Shown here: piece after piece, positions 37,331 to 51,000 of the stretch
Numbering within the stretch: the stretch's first letter is position 1
Layout: each line of letters starts with the position of its first letter
Assembly: GCF_031877795.1 (NCBI RefSeq)
Contig: NC_133932.1
Span: 93,478,994-93,542,993, forward strand
Origin: Strix aluco
Taxonomy: Eukaryota > Chordata > Aves > Strigiformes > Strigidae
Length of the DNA: 64,000 nt
Direction: 5' to 3'
Made by a program: the position numbers and the translations under genes
Notes under the pieces: generated by a model
Databases searched by the model: none
What the model was told of the DNA's origin: nothing
The model's input: only the letters and a program-made list of their open reading frames with translations

Positions 37331-39143
37331 AAGATATGTCTTATATTACAAGTGTGTAACCTTTTGACTGATACTAGCTTCCTATCCATCAAATTGTTCC
37401 ATTCATTTATGGAGATCCATTTACCTGATTGTAAACATTTCAGTTAAGAGTTAGCCAAAATGAATACTTGAAACTGTCTACAGAATTAGCAATATACTTA
37501 ACATGGAAATGATTTGACAACAGAACTCAAATCAGTTTTCACCCATGTTCAAATGCAGCATGCGACAGTTATTATCTTGTCCTTCCCCAAATGTTGTCAG
37601 ACCCTTTTCTCTTTTAAATCTGGATTCTGTGAAGTTGAAAGCTGTGAAACTTTTCAGAAAGGCAAGCTAATGTTTAGACTGAATAAACACTTTAAAGATG
37701 TTTTCTTTTTTGCTTTGTCCTAGCAGGGAAGGGGGGGGAACCCAAAAAAAAAACAAAAAAAAAAGAGGTTAAAAGTTAAGATCAGTTTCCTGTGGGGAAG
37801 CTGATGAAATGTTTCATTATCTGTGCAGGGAGGCAGACAACTTCAAGGAAATGTCACTAACTTAGCATGATATTCTTAAACTAAGTATCATTTCACCCAA
37901 CAAAACCACAGGAATGCATTATAAGAAAGATCTGTGAAGTAAAATTAAAAAATCTGAGGTAAATTTCTAAGGAGACCATTTTCTTCTCCCTCCCTGACAT
38001 ATAATTAGAGCCCTGCATGGAACAGATAGGTCAGGCTGGTAAATGAGGGCACCTTATTACTTTGTGGCACCCAATAGAGATAGAAAGATTGAATATTTTA
38101 ATTTGAAAAAAAAAAAAAAAGTGTATATAAATATTAGACATTTTCAACAAGTAGATAACTTAGTCTTTTCTGCCACTATTTATGCTCTCCCTTCACATTT
38201 TGGTAGTGGCATCTGAGCAGACAGAAGGCTGTTAAACAATCAGTTGAACATTTGTTTCTCACTTCACATTGATATCCCAGGAGGAGGGATGCTGTCCAAC
38301 AAACACCAGTCTTACATGTAAATAAGACATAGAATATCTATTCCCTTTCCCTCTCCTCTTTCCCCCAGTGGGAGCCTGGAAGGGGAAAGAAAGAGTAATT
38401 TCTCAGTCAAGACTCCCTTTCTTTTTCCTTGTCTACCCCTCAGTCAAGCATATGGGCTTCCAATTAAAGAACTAGAACAACAGTCCCTTCTTTCTGTCAT
38501 ATAATTTTGAAATTCTTCATGAACACTATTACATTTTAAGCTAAATTCTAATTTAGTCTAAGTAGGTGTAATTCTTAACTTTATTCATCACATTTTCTGA
38601 TGTCTGATATTTAAAGCAAGCAAATTAAAACTGACCACCAAGCAGTTGATCGAGAAGAAATCTAATCATATATACAAAGTTTAACTGCTAATAAAAATGA
38701 AATTAAAAAGGCAATCTTGTCCCAAAAGGCCTCTAAAGGGAGGTCCACAATGAATCAGTGATAAAATGGCTTGCACTTCCATGACATTAAGCAGGCCTGA
38801 GCAAGCCAATCTCTCTGCAATAGCTTTATCAAGGCTGCTTGTTGATTGTTAGCAGGAAACTCAATAGTTTTCTGTTTCCTTGTGTATACACAGGATGCCA
38901 AACATATCTCACTAAGAACATCTGCACTCTTTTCTAAAGAGAGTTTTGAAGGGCAGGGCCAAAAGCTGTGCCATGAAGATTCTGCTACCATAACAGGTAG
39001 CTTGCTACACTACACCAGGCAGAACTGCTCTTGCAGATAAACAAAAAGACAGCTACTCGCCAGGGAAGAGTGAATTTACTAATTTACTATCACCTTCTCT
39101 TTCCTCCACTAAATCCACACCAGGGAGTAAGGTGTATCTTTTT

Positions 39144-39165
39144 AAAAAAAAAAAAAAAAAAAAAA
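39144..39165. repeat. poly-A tract
   Basis: Run of 22 A, not attached to a recognisable retrocopy. Confidence 0.9.
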
Positions 39166-40291
39166 GTGAGAAAATAAATGAACAAACCCTCAAGCTTAAA
39201 ATTGCTGCTTTATGCCATAAAAGAAAGTTGGAAAATAGTAATGTTTTTTCTGATTAAATTAACACTTAAAATCCTGGTGATTTTGAAAATGAGATGCAAA
39301 ATGAAGTTCTGTGCAAAATCGGGAGGTACATCACTGTCATTACCAATTCAGGCAATGTCTTAAAAAGCATTCTGGGCGTGTGCTCCAAAAAAACCTAATT
39401 TGACTATTTTATCTGCAAACCCATTGATTTGTTTTATGATGAAGATTTAAGTGAAATTTTAGTTTGCAAAAATAGTTCAGAACAAGAAGTTGGCACCACC
39501 AAACCATTATGCCACCTCTCCATGGGTCTTGGAAGGTGAATAGATCCTATATGCAAAAAAAAAGAGTTTCTAAGCACACAAGGGCAGGGGAGGAGGAGAT
39601 GGAATAATTAGCCAGTTGCTATAGTAACACAGATAGAACTAGGACATCCCACTCACATGAAAAGTTTATCTTAGATTTTGGTTAAGTATTCCTAATATAG
39701 CCCTTTTTCTTGGCTTTGAAAATCCTAAATTCTCGGTTTTGTTGTGATTACAGTGAAAACTCATTTAGGTTTTCCACAGAATTCAGGTATCAGCAGACAG
39801 AAAAATTCAAAATTGCTAGGGTAAACCTGATTGGACATCTGAACACCATAAAATAGGATCATTGACAGAGAAGAACAGCAAATTCAAGACAGAGCTGTCT
39901 CACTGCTCTCCATTCAATCAGTGCTTTAGAAGTTTGACTGAAATAATAATAGTCTGTAAGACTGTCTATCCTGAATACCTTTTTCTCCCAAATACCAATG
40001 AGTTTGTCAGCTCATATTTTATCACCTCCAAGATCTAACTGTCAATTTCCCAGGGAAATTTGAAAAAGCTATTTGAAGGAGGACACATAGTGCTGGACGC
40101 TACACAGAGGCACTAGAGACTTGCCTTAAATTACTGCCTTAGTGTTTGCAACCAGGTAAATCATACGATATGCCTGCATAGATGAAAAGCCAGTTCTGAT
40201 TTCAGCTGTGCTGCTTCTGGATCAGTGCTGTCTTAGATATGACCAGGTATGATCAATGTGTGGAAGAGCTCAGGACCACCCATGTAGACCA

Positions 40292-40315
40292 TTCTTATCA
40301 GTGTTCTTATCAGTG
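40292..40315. repeat. 12-bp tandem duplication
   Basis: TTCTTATCAGTG occurs twice head to tail without mismatch, consistent with a recent local slippage event. Confidence 0.9.
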
Positions 40316-42589
40316 AAAGTACTTGACACTGTCACAGAGACACTTAAAGATAACTAGTGTTAATAGTTGACCCTACCATTTGCTCATTGTTCTCCAATCC
40401 TCTGGCTATCCTTAGCACATTCCAGTCTCCCAGTGGTGAAGAAGCAGCTAGCTTTGCTCCTGAAATGTATATTGTGCTTGATAGCTAAATGTCCCACAGC
40501 AACTTCAGCTGGAAACCCAAGTCCTGAAGTTTCAGGCAGAACCTGGTACACAGCCAGGCTTATTCTGCAATCTTTTCTGGACTGATTTCCAGATAAGGTA
40601 TATATTCTGGTTTGTGCTGTTGGAGTCATAAAAATGATCACCAGGTAAAGAGGAAATTATTTTGATAATTTGGCTTCTAAGTAAAACTTAGTTTGTCATT
40701 TTGTAAACTGGCAATAACGATGCTCATGTGAGACCTTTGGATGAATATTTCTCTAGGCATATATAAGGTATTATTAAGAGTGATTGCACTTTTATTGATA
40801 GCATGATACTTCGTCTGTCAAAAATGGATTAATGCCACTGAAGCATATCCAATACTATTCTAATATACATACCAGATACATACATGCCCCTTTTCCTTCT
40901 TGGTTTTTTTTAATGTCATTGCTTGGTTGCTATTTTTCTGGCTTTTGCTGAGATGAAACTGAGCGTATTAAACACTTCAGAAAATTAACTACCACACCCA
41001 GTTCTTCTACCATGGCACTATTCCTTAGCCATTTCTGAGAACCATGATCCATCTTTGGAAAGTAAATACATAATGAAATTAATTTTTTTTTTCTGATACG
41101 GTAGAGTGACATACATAATCAGTCATCTAAATATGGACTAGATGGGACATACCCTAGAACAACAATAAATAAGAAATAATTGATACGTTTGTTGATTTTT
41201 TAAAACTTTTTATGGACTCTATGGTGGCATTTTGTGCACTGAGGTCAATTTCAATATATTCCTCTGTTCACTGGGGACTTGTGTTACTGTTAGAAAATTT
41301 AACTATAGCACTTGACTAATTTAAATAAGACCAAAATATATTAATATATTAAAATAATTAAATAAAATTAAAATATTAATAATCCATTCATAAATAATCT
41401 GAAGATTGTCTTCTGTAAAACCTGAAGGAAACAAATGTGGTCATAAAATGTATATTATAGTCCCCTACACAAGAGTACTATCTTTGTTATATTAGTATCA
41501 GAAAACATACAAAGCTGAAACATCTATAAAAGCTGGTCTTGAAATGTTTGTGATTGTCAGGATATATTTTTTCTTATTGAACTTGAACTTTCTCTGTTTG
41601 AAGCTAGTTCCCTGGAGATTTTTTTTTGTGAATTATCAGTTAAAAGTAAAGAAAAAAATTCTGATTTTCATAATTATTTTATCTATATACACATGAAATG
41701 GAGAAAAAAATTTAAAAGAGCCTTTTAAATTTAAAGAGCTCTGTTCTCAGTGAGACACAGTTGACACTGGAAGAGGTGAAGAGAAGAGCACTGGAGTCAT
41801 TTCTGCTCAAACTATACTGACAAGTAGGCTAGGTACTCCCAGAGCAGAAAAGCACTGAAGGGGGTGATGTAGAAATGCTTCCTCTCTACTGAAGTGTTCC
41901 CACAACTAAGGTAATTCACAGAGGTCAATTATAATAGCATTCAACTCCTTCTAATAAATAGACTAGCATTAATGGACTGATGTGCAGCTCAGGATGTATC
42001 CTTCATGTAAAACTGAAAATTTTCCACAATCAACTGCCCTGGGCTCTCTGTGGAGACTCTAGGCTAAGTAGTGGATGAATGTGGATTTCAATATCACAAT
42101 TTGGGATGTGAAAGTCTACATTCTAACTAAATCCCACTTTAGTCACCTATGTCCTTTTATGGCCCTGCATATATTGGACAGCTAGAAATTAGATACCTTG
42201 CATTTTCTAACTACTGTAAAATGATTCAGGTACTGGGTATGCACTGCTTACTATGAGATATTTGTCAGATTACCAGAGTCCAACCATTTCATAACTATTC
42301 TTGGGGGGGGGAAGGCAGATGGAATTATTCAGTTTAATGTATAAAAGTATGTTTTTCACCCTCTATTGATTCCATCTTATTTTATATGAATAGCCATGCT
42401 TTCTAACTAAAACAAGTGACAACTCTTACACTGTTCTCATATCTGCCAATACACCTTAGACCTAGATGATTTGAAATTAAAAAAGTATTCATAACATTAA
42501 CCTTTGCCTATGATCTTTTTTGTTACTGTAGGCAAAAAAATCTTTTGACAAAAAGTGTTTAGTACAGAAAGGACATCATTGCACATCTT

Positions 42590-42800
42590 CTTTTGCTAAT
42601 AAATGACTAATCATTCATTCGTTCATTCACTTCATATTAATTGTTAAAAGATTAATCATGATGAACTAACGTATTATTAATATCCACATTATATGTGTAT
42701 CCATGGAAATTCCATTGCAATATGGCGATTAACTAATGTACCATTATTTTAAAGTTAATTATTGTAACATTAGAAGTAAGTATGGAGAAAGAATTCAGGG
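42590..42800. promoter_or_regulatory. candidate regulatory cluster (kappaB-like plus C/EBP-like sites)
   Basis: ATGGAAATTCCAT at 42703-42715 is a perfect palindrome about one central base and contains GGAAATTCC, which fits the kappaB pattern. It runs directly into ATTGCAAT (42714-42721), a palindromic C/EBP-like word. Around it lie many TAAT/ATTA cores (42608, 42636, 42649 and on). Motif presence is seen, function is inference, and AT-rich DNA makes the ATTA words common by chance. Confidence 0.25.
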
Positions 42801-43060
42801 AATTTTTCCTATTATTTTTCTTTTAAAATAATTTTATATTTTTTCATATTAGAAATGTGAATACAGGGAGAGAATAAGTGAGGAACTGGAGTTATTTCAT
42901 TTTATTTCCCTAGTTTCTTTCATTTTCTGCTTCTATTAATGGCATTTTTAAATGGCAAATATCACAGTCCAATCATTCCACTGAGAAGTAACATCTGTCT
43001 ATTATGAAAATTAATAGTTCTCAACTTCTCCAAGGTTGTAATGAAGAACGTAAGAAAATT

Positions 43061-43102
43061 CAAAATTCTATTATTATATTGCAAAATTATATTATTATAT
43101 TA
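43061..43102. repeat. 21-bp tandem duplication
   Basis: Two copies of a 21-bp unit (CAAAATT[C/A]TATTATTATATT[G/A]) lie head to tail with two differences. Confidence 0.85.
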
Positions 43103-43790
43103 AACAATCAAAAGACCAACAGTTTCTGAGATTCATATATATAGTAAATAGATCTATCTAGTAAACAGTCATCTTTATTATTCTTTTTTGTCTTAGCCTT
43201 AGTTAAGAAATCAGATCTTCAGTATTCATGATGTGTGCATTTTCTGCTTTTACTTTAAGTTTCCAAGATATATGCTTATTCAATAGACAGTTCATGTCTG
43301 TGTGCATACATACATGCACATACATACACACCCACAGGTTCTTCAGGTATGGGGAACAGCACCATTTAATTTGAAACTTTGACAATAATTCCAGTTAGAA
43401 TTTCAGTTATGGGCAACTGTGTTAGGTTTTAAATGACTGGATTTTTTGAATAAATTTTCACTTACAACAATGGAACTATAAAAAAAAGTTAGAAATAAAA
43501 TTGTGTTGTTGGTGATAAGAAAAATCTAAGAAATCATTATGCTTATTTAAATCACAGTATATTTAAATAATAATTTGATTTTTTAATATATTAAGTTTCT
43601 GATATTTGAGCTTTGTGTCTGCAGATCATGAGCACATTACTGTGTGAGCACCACCTTAGTCTCTGGCAGTTTTTGGCTTTGTACAGAGCTGTATAACACT
43701 TCTTGGTGTTTGTTTACAACTACTAGTATCCTTCCACAGCACAGGAATCCTTGAATTTTAGGCTTTAGAACCTTAATTTTGAAACACCTC

Positions 43791-43854
43791 TTTAAATAAA
43801 TCCAGTTGATCTCGATTTATTTAAGTATTTAAATAAATATTTAAATAAATCCAG
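43791..43854. repeat. 15-bp direct repeat enclosing an AT palindrome
   Basis: TTTAAATAAATCCAG occurs at 43791-43805 and 43840-43854. Between them GATTTATTTAA (43814-43824) pairs with TTAAATAAATC at the right, so the block can also fold as a hairpin. Confidence 0.85.
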
Positions 43855-46800
43855 CTCATCCAGTCTGACTCAGTCCTCCCTTTTAAAATTTCATTTAATT
43901 TTTTTCAAAAGAGTTTGAAGAGCAAGATTTTGTAAAAAGATGCCTCTTAAAAAAAATAAGATAAGCAGTAGTTCAAACTGCTTGTTAATAAGACTGTTTC
44001 TATCCTATTCCAGAAGATTGGTAGACCACAATTTGAGATCAATGGGATTTAAACTTTGTTTAGGTACTTTCCTAAATCATTTTCATTCATCTGCACAGAA
44101 AAATGAAAAAAGAATCTTAACTTTGAAATCAAAATAAATTGTCATACCAATACTTCAGTGAAATTTCCATAGTTTTTTTACATGTTTTTGAAATCATTTG
44201 TGTTTAAGACTGTAGGACCTCTTGAACCCCTTCTCTTGATTTCAGGAAGCTCATGTTTTTTGGATTGTGACTCTTAGAAAGAAGAAAAGAAACATCCTTG
44301 GAACACCCAATACTGATGCTTAAAGTGTTCACAAAGGTGTTAAAAATGTAAATGGATTATGAAAGATCACGCTGGAAATATTTCCATACTCAAATATCAA
44401 ACATGGTATAGAAAACTTCTTAAGGAAATCTATATCAAAGATTACATTGACCAACTTTTGGAGAGAAAAAATTTGCTCCCCATCTGACAGTTGTGATGAT
44501 ACTGATCAGTAACCAAGACAGCAGACTGTTGGCTGATGCTGAAGTTAAATGCGTATGACAGAAATAGCAGCAGTGATGGATGGCTTTGGATGTGCTGAAC
44601 TGACAAAATGCTACAATGCTTAGTATGCTTGGTTGTCAGTAAAAACAAGCAACATAGGGACATGATATTTGAAGTCTTTACATGACATAATATGAAATGA
44701 TGGTCAGCACTGAACCTTGACTACTTGACATTAACAATGTTAATTTATATGTAAGAATCTGCCTACCACAGTTGTGATACAGGTCATTTGTTGAAATATC
44801 AACATGGAGTACAAACTAACATATGGAAGTTGAAGCTGATGCCGCTACAAAGACATATGAAACTCAAACTTTTGCACTGGTGACTATGTACAGTGGGGCT
44901 TATTTGTGTCATCCTTCTCTAGATCTCCTTTTAAAACTAGATATTTGTGAGGAAACCATCTCACACATATTCTGGGGGTGCTCAAATCCATGTTGTAATT
45001 CCTCTTTTCTGTCTTCACTTAGAGGAAATAAAAAGAGAAAATATATTAAAACAAACAGATAAGCCAATGGCTCATAAAATATCATGATGTGTAGTTTCTT
45101 TTCTACACCAAGTCATTATTTCTGTCCATCCATCCTTAGCGTTTCCATTGCATCAGCATCCCATAGTTGCCCATCAAACTTTTTTTTCCCATTCTGGTCT
45201 TATTGTATGTTTGTACTCCTTCAGTTAAAACAATCTCCTTCAAACAAAATCCATCAAGTCAGTTTAGGAATTAACAAGATTATTGCCTCCATTTATGGAT
45301 CATAAGCCTTTTCCTTATTTTGTCCGTCTATTACTAAGGTTGAAAGCCCTTTGTAGAAGATCCATTTGCTATCTTGTACAATGTCTAACACATATGTTTC
45401 CCATTTTTACCTAATCCTCTGGTAACATCATAGAAAATAATAGCAAAATGGATATGTTAAGCTATCAGGGAAAATGGTTTCATCTGTGCTGTACGGTTGG
45501 GTGAATTCAAGGCCAAGCCTACATTACTTCCTTCTTTCTAGGCATGACCTCAGTTCCAGCTCTGAGCTGACCCAGCTGTATTTCCTGGAGAAAAATTCAG
45601 GTTTGCACTGGCTTTAGGATGCTTGCAATTACCTGGCACAAAGGGAGGCACTCTGTCCAATTTCCAGCAATTCCCTCTTGTGAGGCAGTGGTTGAGAGGG
45701 TGATCTGGCATCCTTCCTATTATTTGTCATTCTAATATCCTACCTCTGTTCTGTAGAATGTGATTCACCCACATGGCTTTAGCTGTATAAGAGTTAAATG
45801 TCAAGAACTGCATCCTCTGTAGTAAACAGAGAGAGACAGATACGTCCATGATTCAATCCTTCTCACTTAGTCATCTACTTTAGGATGCAACACATTGCTT
45901 CTGGAGACACCTGGCTCATTCTTTAAAACCAGAAACCTCTTTGATTGAAAATCACTGTAAATAATTTTACTCTACTTTTATTTTCTACCCAGCAGCCAAT
46001 TTTTTCTTTCTCTTTCCTACATAGGTACCAATGTGCATTAAATTAGACAGATTTTTATTTTTTCATCATTTCTCTGAATATTTTTATTATGCTTAAATTT
46101 CAGTGGTTAATCTGATACATAATCATATGTGTGGGAGAGAAAAGTATTTGTACTTTTCAGTAAATGTTGACTTTGCTGAAATCTTTATTGCCTGGAGGAA
46201 TAATCATGTTTTTGGTAAATATCTGTGACATTTGATCTTATACTTACCTAGCAGTGTTTTAAAAATTGGGTGGAGACAGAGTATACTTTTAAAATAAACT
46301 TATCTGACTTTTATGACTGACCAACTTTCTCCTTCCCAAACTTCATGGTGGGAAGTGTCATCCTTCTCAGCCACCCTAATACTGATTAAAACTAACAAGA
46401 AGAAGTTCTGACCTATGGATTGCAAAAAGAAAATAAATGAAGAGAAATACTATTTGTTAGGTGTTAGAACTGGTAGTATTGATACTAGAAGTGAGGAAGT
46501 TAATTTTTAAGTTTAAAACCCAGCTTTTGAAAGAAAAATAAAGACAAAAGTTCAGACACCAAAACGATAGGAACTACAGATCATTCCATCAGGCACTGGA
46601 TAGATAAAGGAGGTGAAAGAAGAGAAAGGGAGAACAGTAATAGGAAAACTAATAGAAAAGCAGATCCAATGTGCCTGCATTGATTTTTGTGATTACTGTT
46701 TATTAAAATGCAGTGGATACAGATTATCTTTCTTTCAAATGCTCTGTATTTATTATTGCTTCATTTGCCTTGAAATGATAACTGCAGGCACTTAAATAAA

Positions 46801-47595
46801 TGGATTTCAGCATTGTCTAGTTTCATTCTACCATCCTTGTCTCTGATAAGTACCCCTGTAGAAATGTTATTTTGAAACTTCTTTAAGCAATGTTTCTCTG
46901 TTAATCACAAGATCTTGCTTTGTATGTCTTCAGCCTATATTTTCTCTTATTCTAATGGTAGGAGAATATTTTCTGGTATAAAAAAATGCTGCACATTTGG
47001 AAACAAGTTTTACTGTGATTTTATTGTTTAATTTACATTTTTGAGTTAGACACTCTAAGATATGTCAGAATCACAGGCTCTGCCACAGACTTCCTATATG
47101 ACCTTTTGCACAAGTACATCTAGGTTATGGTTATCTAAGTAAATTAAAGGTGGCCAGGCATGTTCCTGGGAAGTGAGGCCCTCTGGCATGGAACACCCAT
47201 ATCTATGCTAATAAGATTTTTTTTTCTCCCAGGCAGGGTAGATGTTTGCAAACTGTCCATTGGTAATGGTCCATGGACTTACCTAACCCCCAAACTGAAA
47301 TCACAAATTGTTTGTAGGGTGCTAGTGGGTTTAGCCAAAATCTTGTCAGAAACTGCTCTAACAGACATAAGAACATTTCTAGGCACTGCTTAATTTACCA
47401 TGAAGCACCTTTAAACTCCATACACAAAATTTCTAAAACTATCATGATACAAATGGGTATACATTACACTTCAAAGAAATTTTACAAAGGAAAGTTAGGT
47501 ATGTAGATGCCTATGAAAATCTCACTAACTGCCTCGTTGCGTTATGTAATTGCATTTTTAGATGGTTACGTGCATTTTAAAATGTCTGCCTGTAA

Positions 47596-48027
47596 AATAG
47601 AATTTATAGTTCCTCACTTGTTTGTCTTGCAGCCTCAGAGAATGACTACACTGCAGTCTGTGGCTATGGGCTAGAAATCCACATATTTGTGGAGGTTCCT
47701 GGTCAGGTTTTACAGTCAGTGTTGAAATCTGTACGATATCAATATACTAATTATATAACAGCTAGTCAATTAAAAGCTTGCTTAAGTATGTCTATGAGTG
47801 GCCTTAATGATACAGATGCCATATGTATAGAATCTAGACTGTATCTCTACAGTAAGGAAAGTAGGTGCTACTTCTTTACTCACACAAACTACAAATCTAC
47901 AGTCCAGCACCTGTGGTGTCAGAATTATTCTCTCCCATATGGAGAACTGTTTTTTGTTTCAAGTGGTTATAGAATACTGAATGCTGCTGTTGACAAGCTA
48001 GTTTCAATTGTCCAATTGCAGGTGTAA
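47596..48027 (+). other. 144-codon open frame with acceptor-like site, uncertain
   Basis: The frame is open from just after a TAA at 47593-47595 to TAA at 48025-48027. A pyrimidine-rich stretch ending TTGTCTTGCAG (AG at 47631-47632) looks like a 3' splice site inside it. The first ATG after that site in this frame is far downstream, and no strong GT donor is seen (CAGGTGTAA at about 48018 is weak). The predicted peptide is rich in Tyr, Ser and Leu, has no domain, signal or membrane segment I recognise, and is in AT-rich DNA. By rough estimate about one frame this long is expected by chance in 64 kb read in six frames. Most likely it is not coding. Confidence 0.12.
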
Positions 48028-51000
48028 ATCTGCCTAGAAAACCCTACAGTGACAGTCTGGAAATTCCCCACTTTCTAATCACAATTTCAATATTATTATC
48101 TTTTGCCAACAAGAGCTAAAAGAGCTATTTTGTTTTAGCAGTAATCACCTGATTCCTGAGTTGTAACGATCTGTGTTTTTGCTGTGTATGAAGATTTGTT
48201 ATTTCTAATAAATTGTGTTTATTTATCATTTACTTAAAACACTCCTTCACTCTCATTTTAGTTTCAAATGTGTTTTCTCCTTACATGTTCCCACACCTAA
48301 TGACTTCAAAATCTTAATTCAGGAATGTAGTTAGACTACGTCTCTGAAGGTTTGAAAAGCAATGAGGAATGCCTAAATGGATGTATCAACTACCAAATTT
48401 TGATATATGATTTAAGATACAGAGACAGATCTCCATAGTGAACACAAAAGCCGTTTGCATTAATTTCAGAGTGAAGTATCATGCTTACAAACTTTTCATG
48501 GCAGCAGTGTTGCATTTTGTTGAAGTGGTAATTTCATAATTCTCAGAGATGGTACACTCATTACTCTATAACAGCATAAAGATGCTGTGCAGTGCCTTTG
48601 TTAGACAGGAATAGTTATATGATATAGTTTGCCCTCTTTTCTTTCAAATTAGAAGGAAAGAAAACATAAATACAGACAATCTAGAATGAAAGCAGGAATG
48701 CAGTAATGGTGTAGATCTTCTTCTGAGTGCTCTTTCTGCTTACTAGTACATGCCATCTCCTATTCTGTGCATGTTGCCTAAAGCAATGCCAGTCTTACTG
48801 TTTTCCAGCTCTTGCTCTGCTTCCTGCATAAAATAAGTCATATGGGCTTGGGCCTTTTTCCTACTTTTTTTTTCAGAAGTTCAGTGCATTTTTTATCAAC
48901 AATGTTCAAAACTCAAGCTCTTAGTTAACAGGATAGTCTGGTTAGATCAATATTGCTAAATAAAAGACAAGGGACCAACACCTATTCCTGCAGGCAGAGT
49001 GAAGAATCCTGCAACTATAGTATTTAGCATGAGCAAACATGTTACATCCACACCATGGAGCACTCCATTCTGGAGTTCCTCTGGGCCTGGTGTGGTGTTT
49101 CTATCGGTCTGTCACTAATCCATGCATTTTGTATGTCTTGACAACATAAACTGTTTTAAACAGTGCAAGGGCTTTGCTTCAGCTCAGCAAAGAGGCTGGC
49201 ATTCCCATAGCAGGAAACTGAAGAAACTGTGTTGCATGCCATGGTATGCGGAATGAGGGGATTTGAAGGTTGCTGAGGGTGCAAAGTTTCCCAGGATAAA
49301 CAGCTGTGGCTGGAGAGAGCCACATATGAAATAGACTTATCCTGGACTTTCTTTTGAGAAACATCCGTGAGGTCATCCACTGATCTCAGCTTGGGTATTA
49401 TTTTGAGGAGAGTTAGTTGGAGCAGTCAAGAATAGAGCCAGAGAGTGGGCCAACAGCAAAACAATGAAGACACAGAGCAGAGACTTCCATTATTCAAGTT
49501 TTTGTCCTAGAGCTATTTTATTTAGGAAGGTGGCCATACGTCTTAGACTGCAAGTTTAGGGTCAGGCATGAGATCAAGGCAGTATTTTTTGACCAAATCG
49601 CTTCAGTGAATGTTCACATTTGAACTCTGAAACCTGACTGAAGAAAAAGATGAGGCTTATTCAATTGTGAGCATGCACCCAGATCTGCTTCTGTTCTGTG
49701 AATAAGGTTGGTGATATTGATCACTCAGAGTCCTCCACTCTCTTCTATCAGCTCTTGAAGCAATGTTACATCATTAACATTGGATAGGTCCTTCCCAGAA
49801 GTTCTGACATCATGTAAAACATTAGCTGTTGGGATGTGTAGGATGCCTGTTGTTAGACTCAGAGCAATAGTAATCTTGCAACATCTGAATTACAGGATGC
49901 TTGGATGAGCAATGCAGACATGGGAAGTCTAGGTCTCAGGGTATGTCATGCCTTTAATATGTCGAGAGGACAACTCCCTCTCAAATGTGGCTGAGAAAAG
50001 TAGAGAGGGGTAATGCATAGAGTTCATGAAGTCTGATATGTATTTGTCATGTGTACTGGCTGTATTGGGCCTACATTCCCCTATATAACTACCAGGAAAC
50101 TAAGACTAGTGAAATATGCCACAGGAAAGTATTTCTTTGAATTAACAAAGTTTTATGGAAGTTCTGTTTTCCTTTGTTTTTGGGGGGGATTTTTTTTTTT
50201 TTTTTGTTCCAAGAGTACTATTCAGCCCAAGTACTTCTGTAAAGGGGAAATAAAAGGATCAAGGAAACAAAGGAAACAGTCATTGACTGTAAAAGCTCAT
50301 TGTATTTAATATAGCTTTTTCATTAGTTCTTTTTTATTATTCTAGGAAATTTTGCCCTTTAAAATTACTTCTTTGTTTGAACTTCCTTTCAGAAATGTTT
50401 TAGTTACATTGCATGTCCTTTTTAAACAACAAAAATCTTTTCTACCACTCCCAATTGCTTGGGTCTTCTCTTTTTAACACTGAGTTATTTGTCTTTTGTT
50501 AGGCACAAAATCTACTTTTGTGAGAAGCACTTTAAAATAAACAAAGCCTAAGACATACACCTGACAAGCTTTTCATGGTGTACTTTGTAAGCAGATCCAA
50601 TAGTATGCAAAAACCCAAACGTCGTTTTGAAGATCTCAAAGGTCATTTAAATGAATACAGAATTAAGGTATTTTTATGAGTTTGATTACATCTCTCTTCT
50701 GCATGTTTTTGAGGACTGAAGAAGGGGGTTATAAAATATTGCTTCAAAGATAATTCCCTGGCAATTCTGGGAATGTCATCATAGCATTTACAACAAATGA
50801 GTAATGGAGAAGAAGAAAAACTACAGTGTAAGCAAATAGGAACATAAATTTAATTTAAAACTCATAGTTTAGGAATTCTTCAACCACATAGTTTAATGTC
50901 CAAAAAGAAAGAAGTAATCCTTATCTATTCCTTATCAGTATTTTTCCTGTGTTTTTGTTCCTGTGGTGTAAGTTTCTTGGGGCAGGGAATGTTTGTGTAT

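Larger units (their letters stand above)
37331..47595. other. AT-rich non-coding DNA, no gene recognised
   Basis: No exon, RNA gene or young transposon is recognised. The stretch contains a 22-A run (39144-39165), small duplications at 40292-40315, 43061-43102 and 43791-43854, a very AT-rich patch at 41330-41400, and a candidate regulatory cluster at 42590-42800. G- and A-runs occur at 37730-37768 and a G8 at 42303-42310. Confidence 0.55.
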
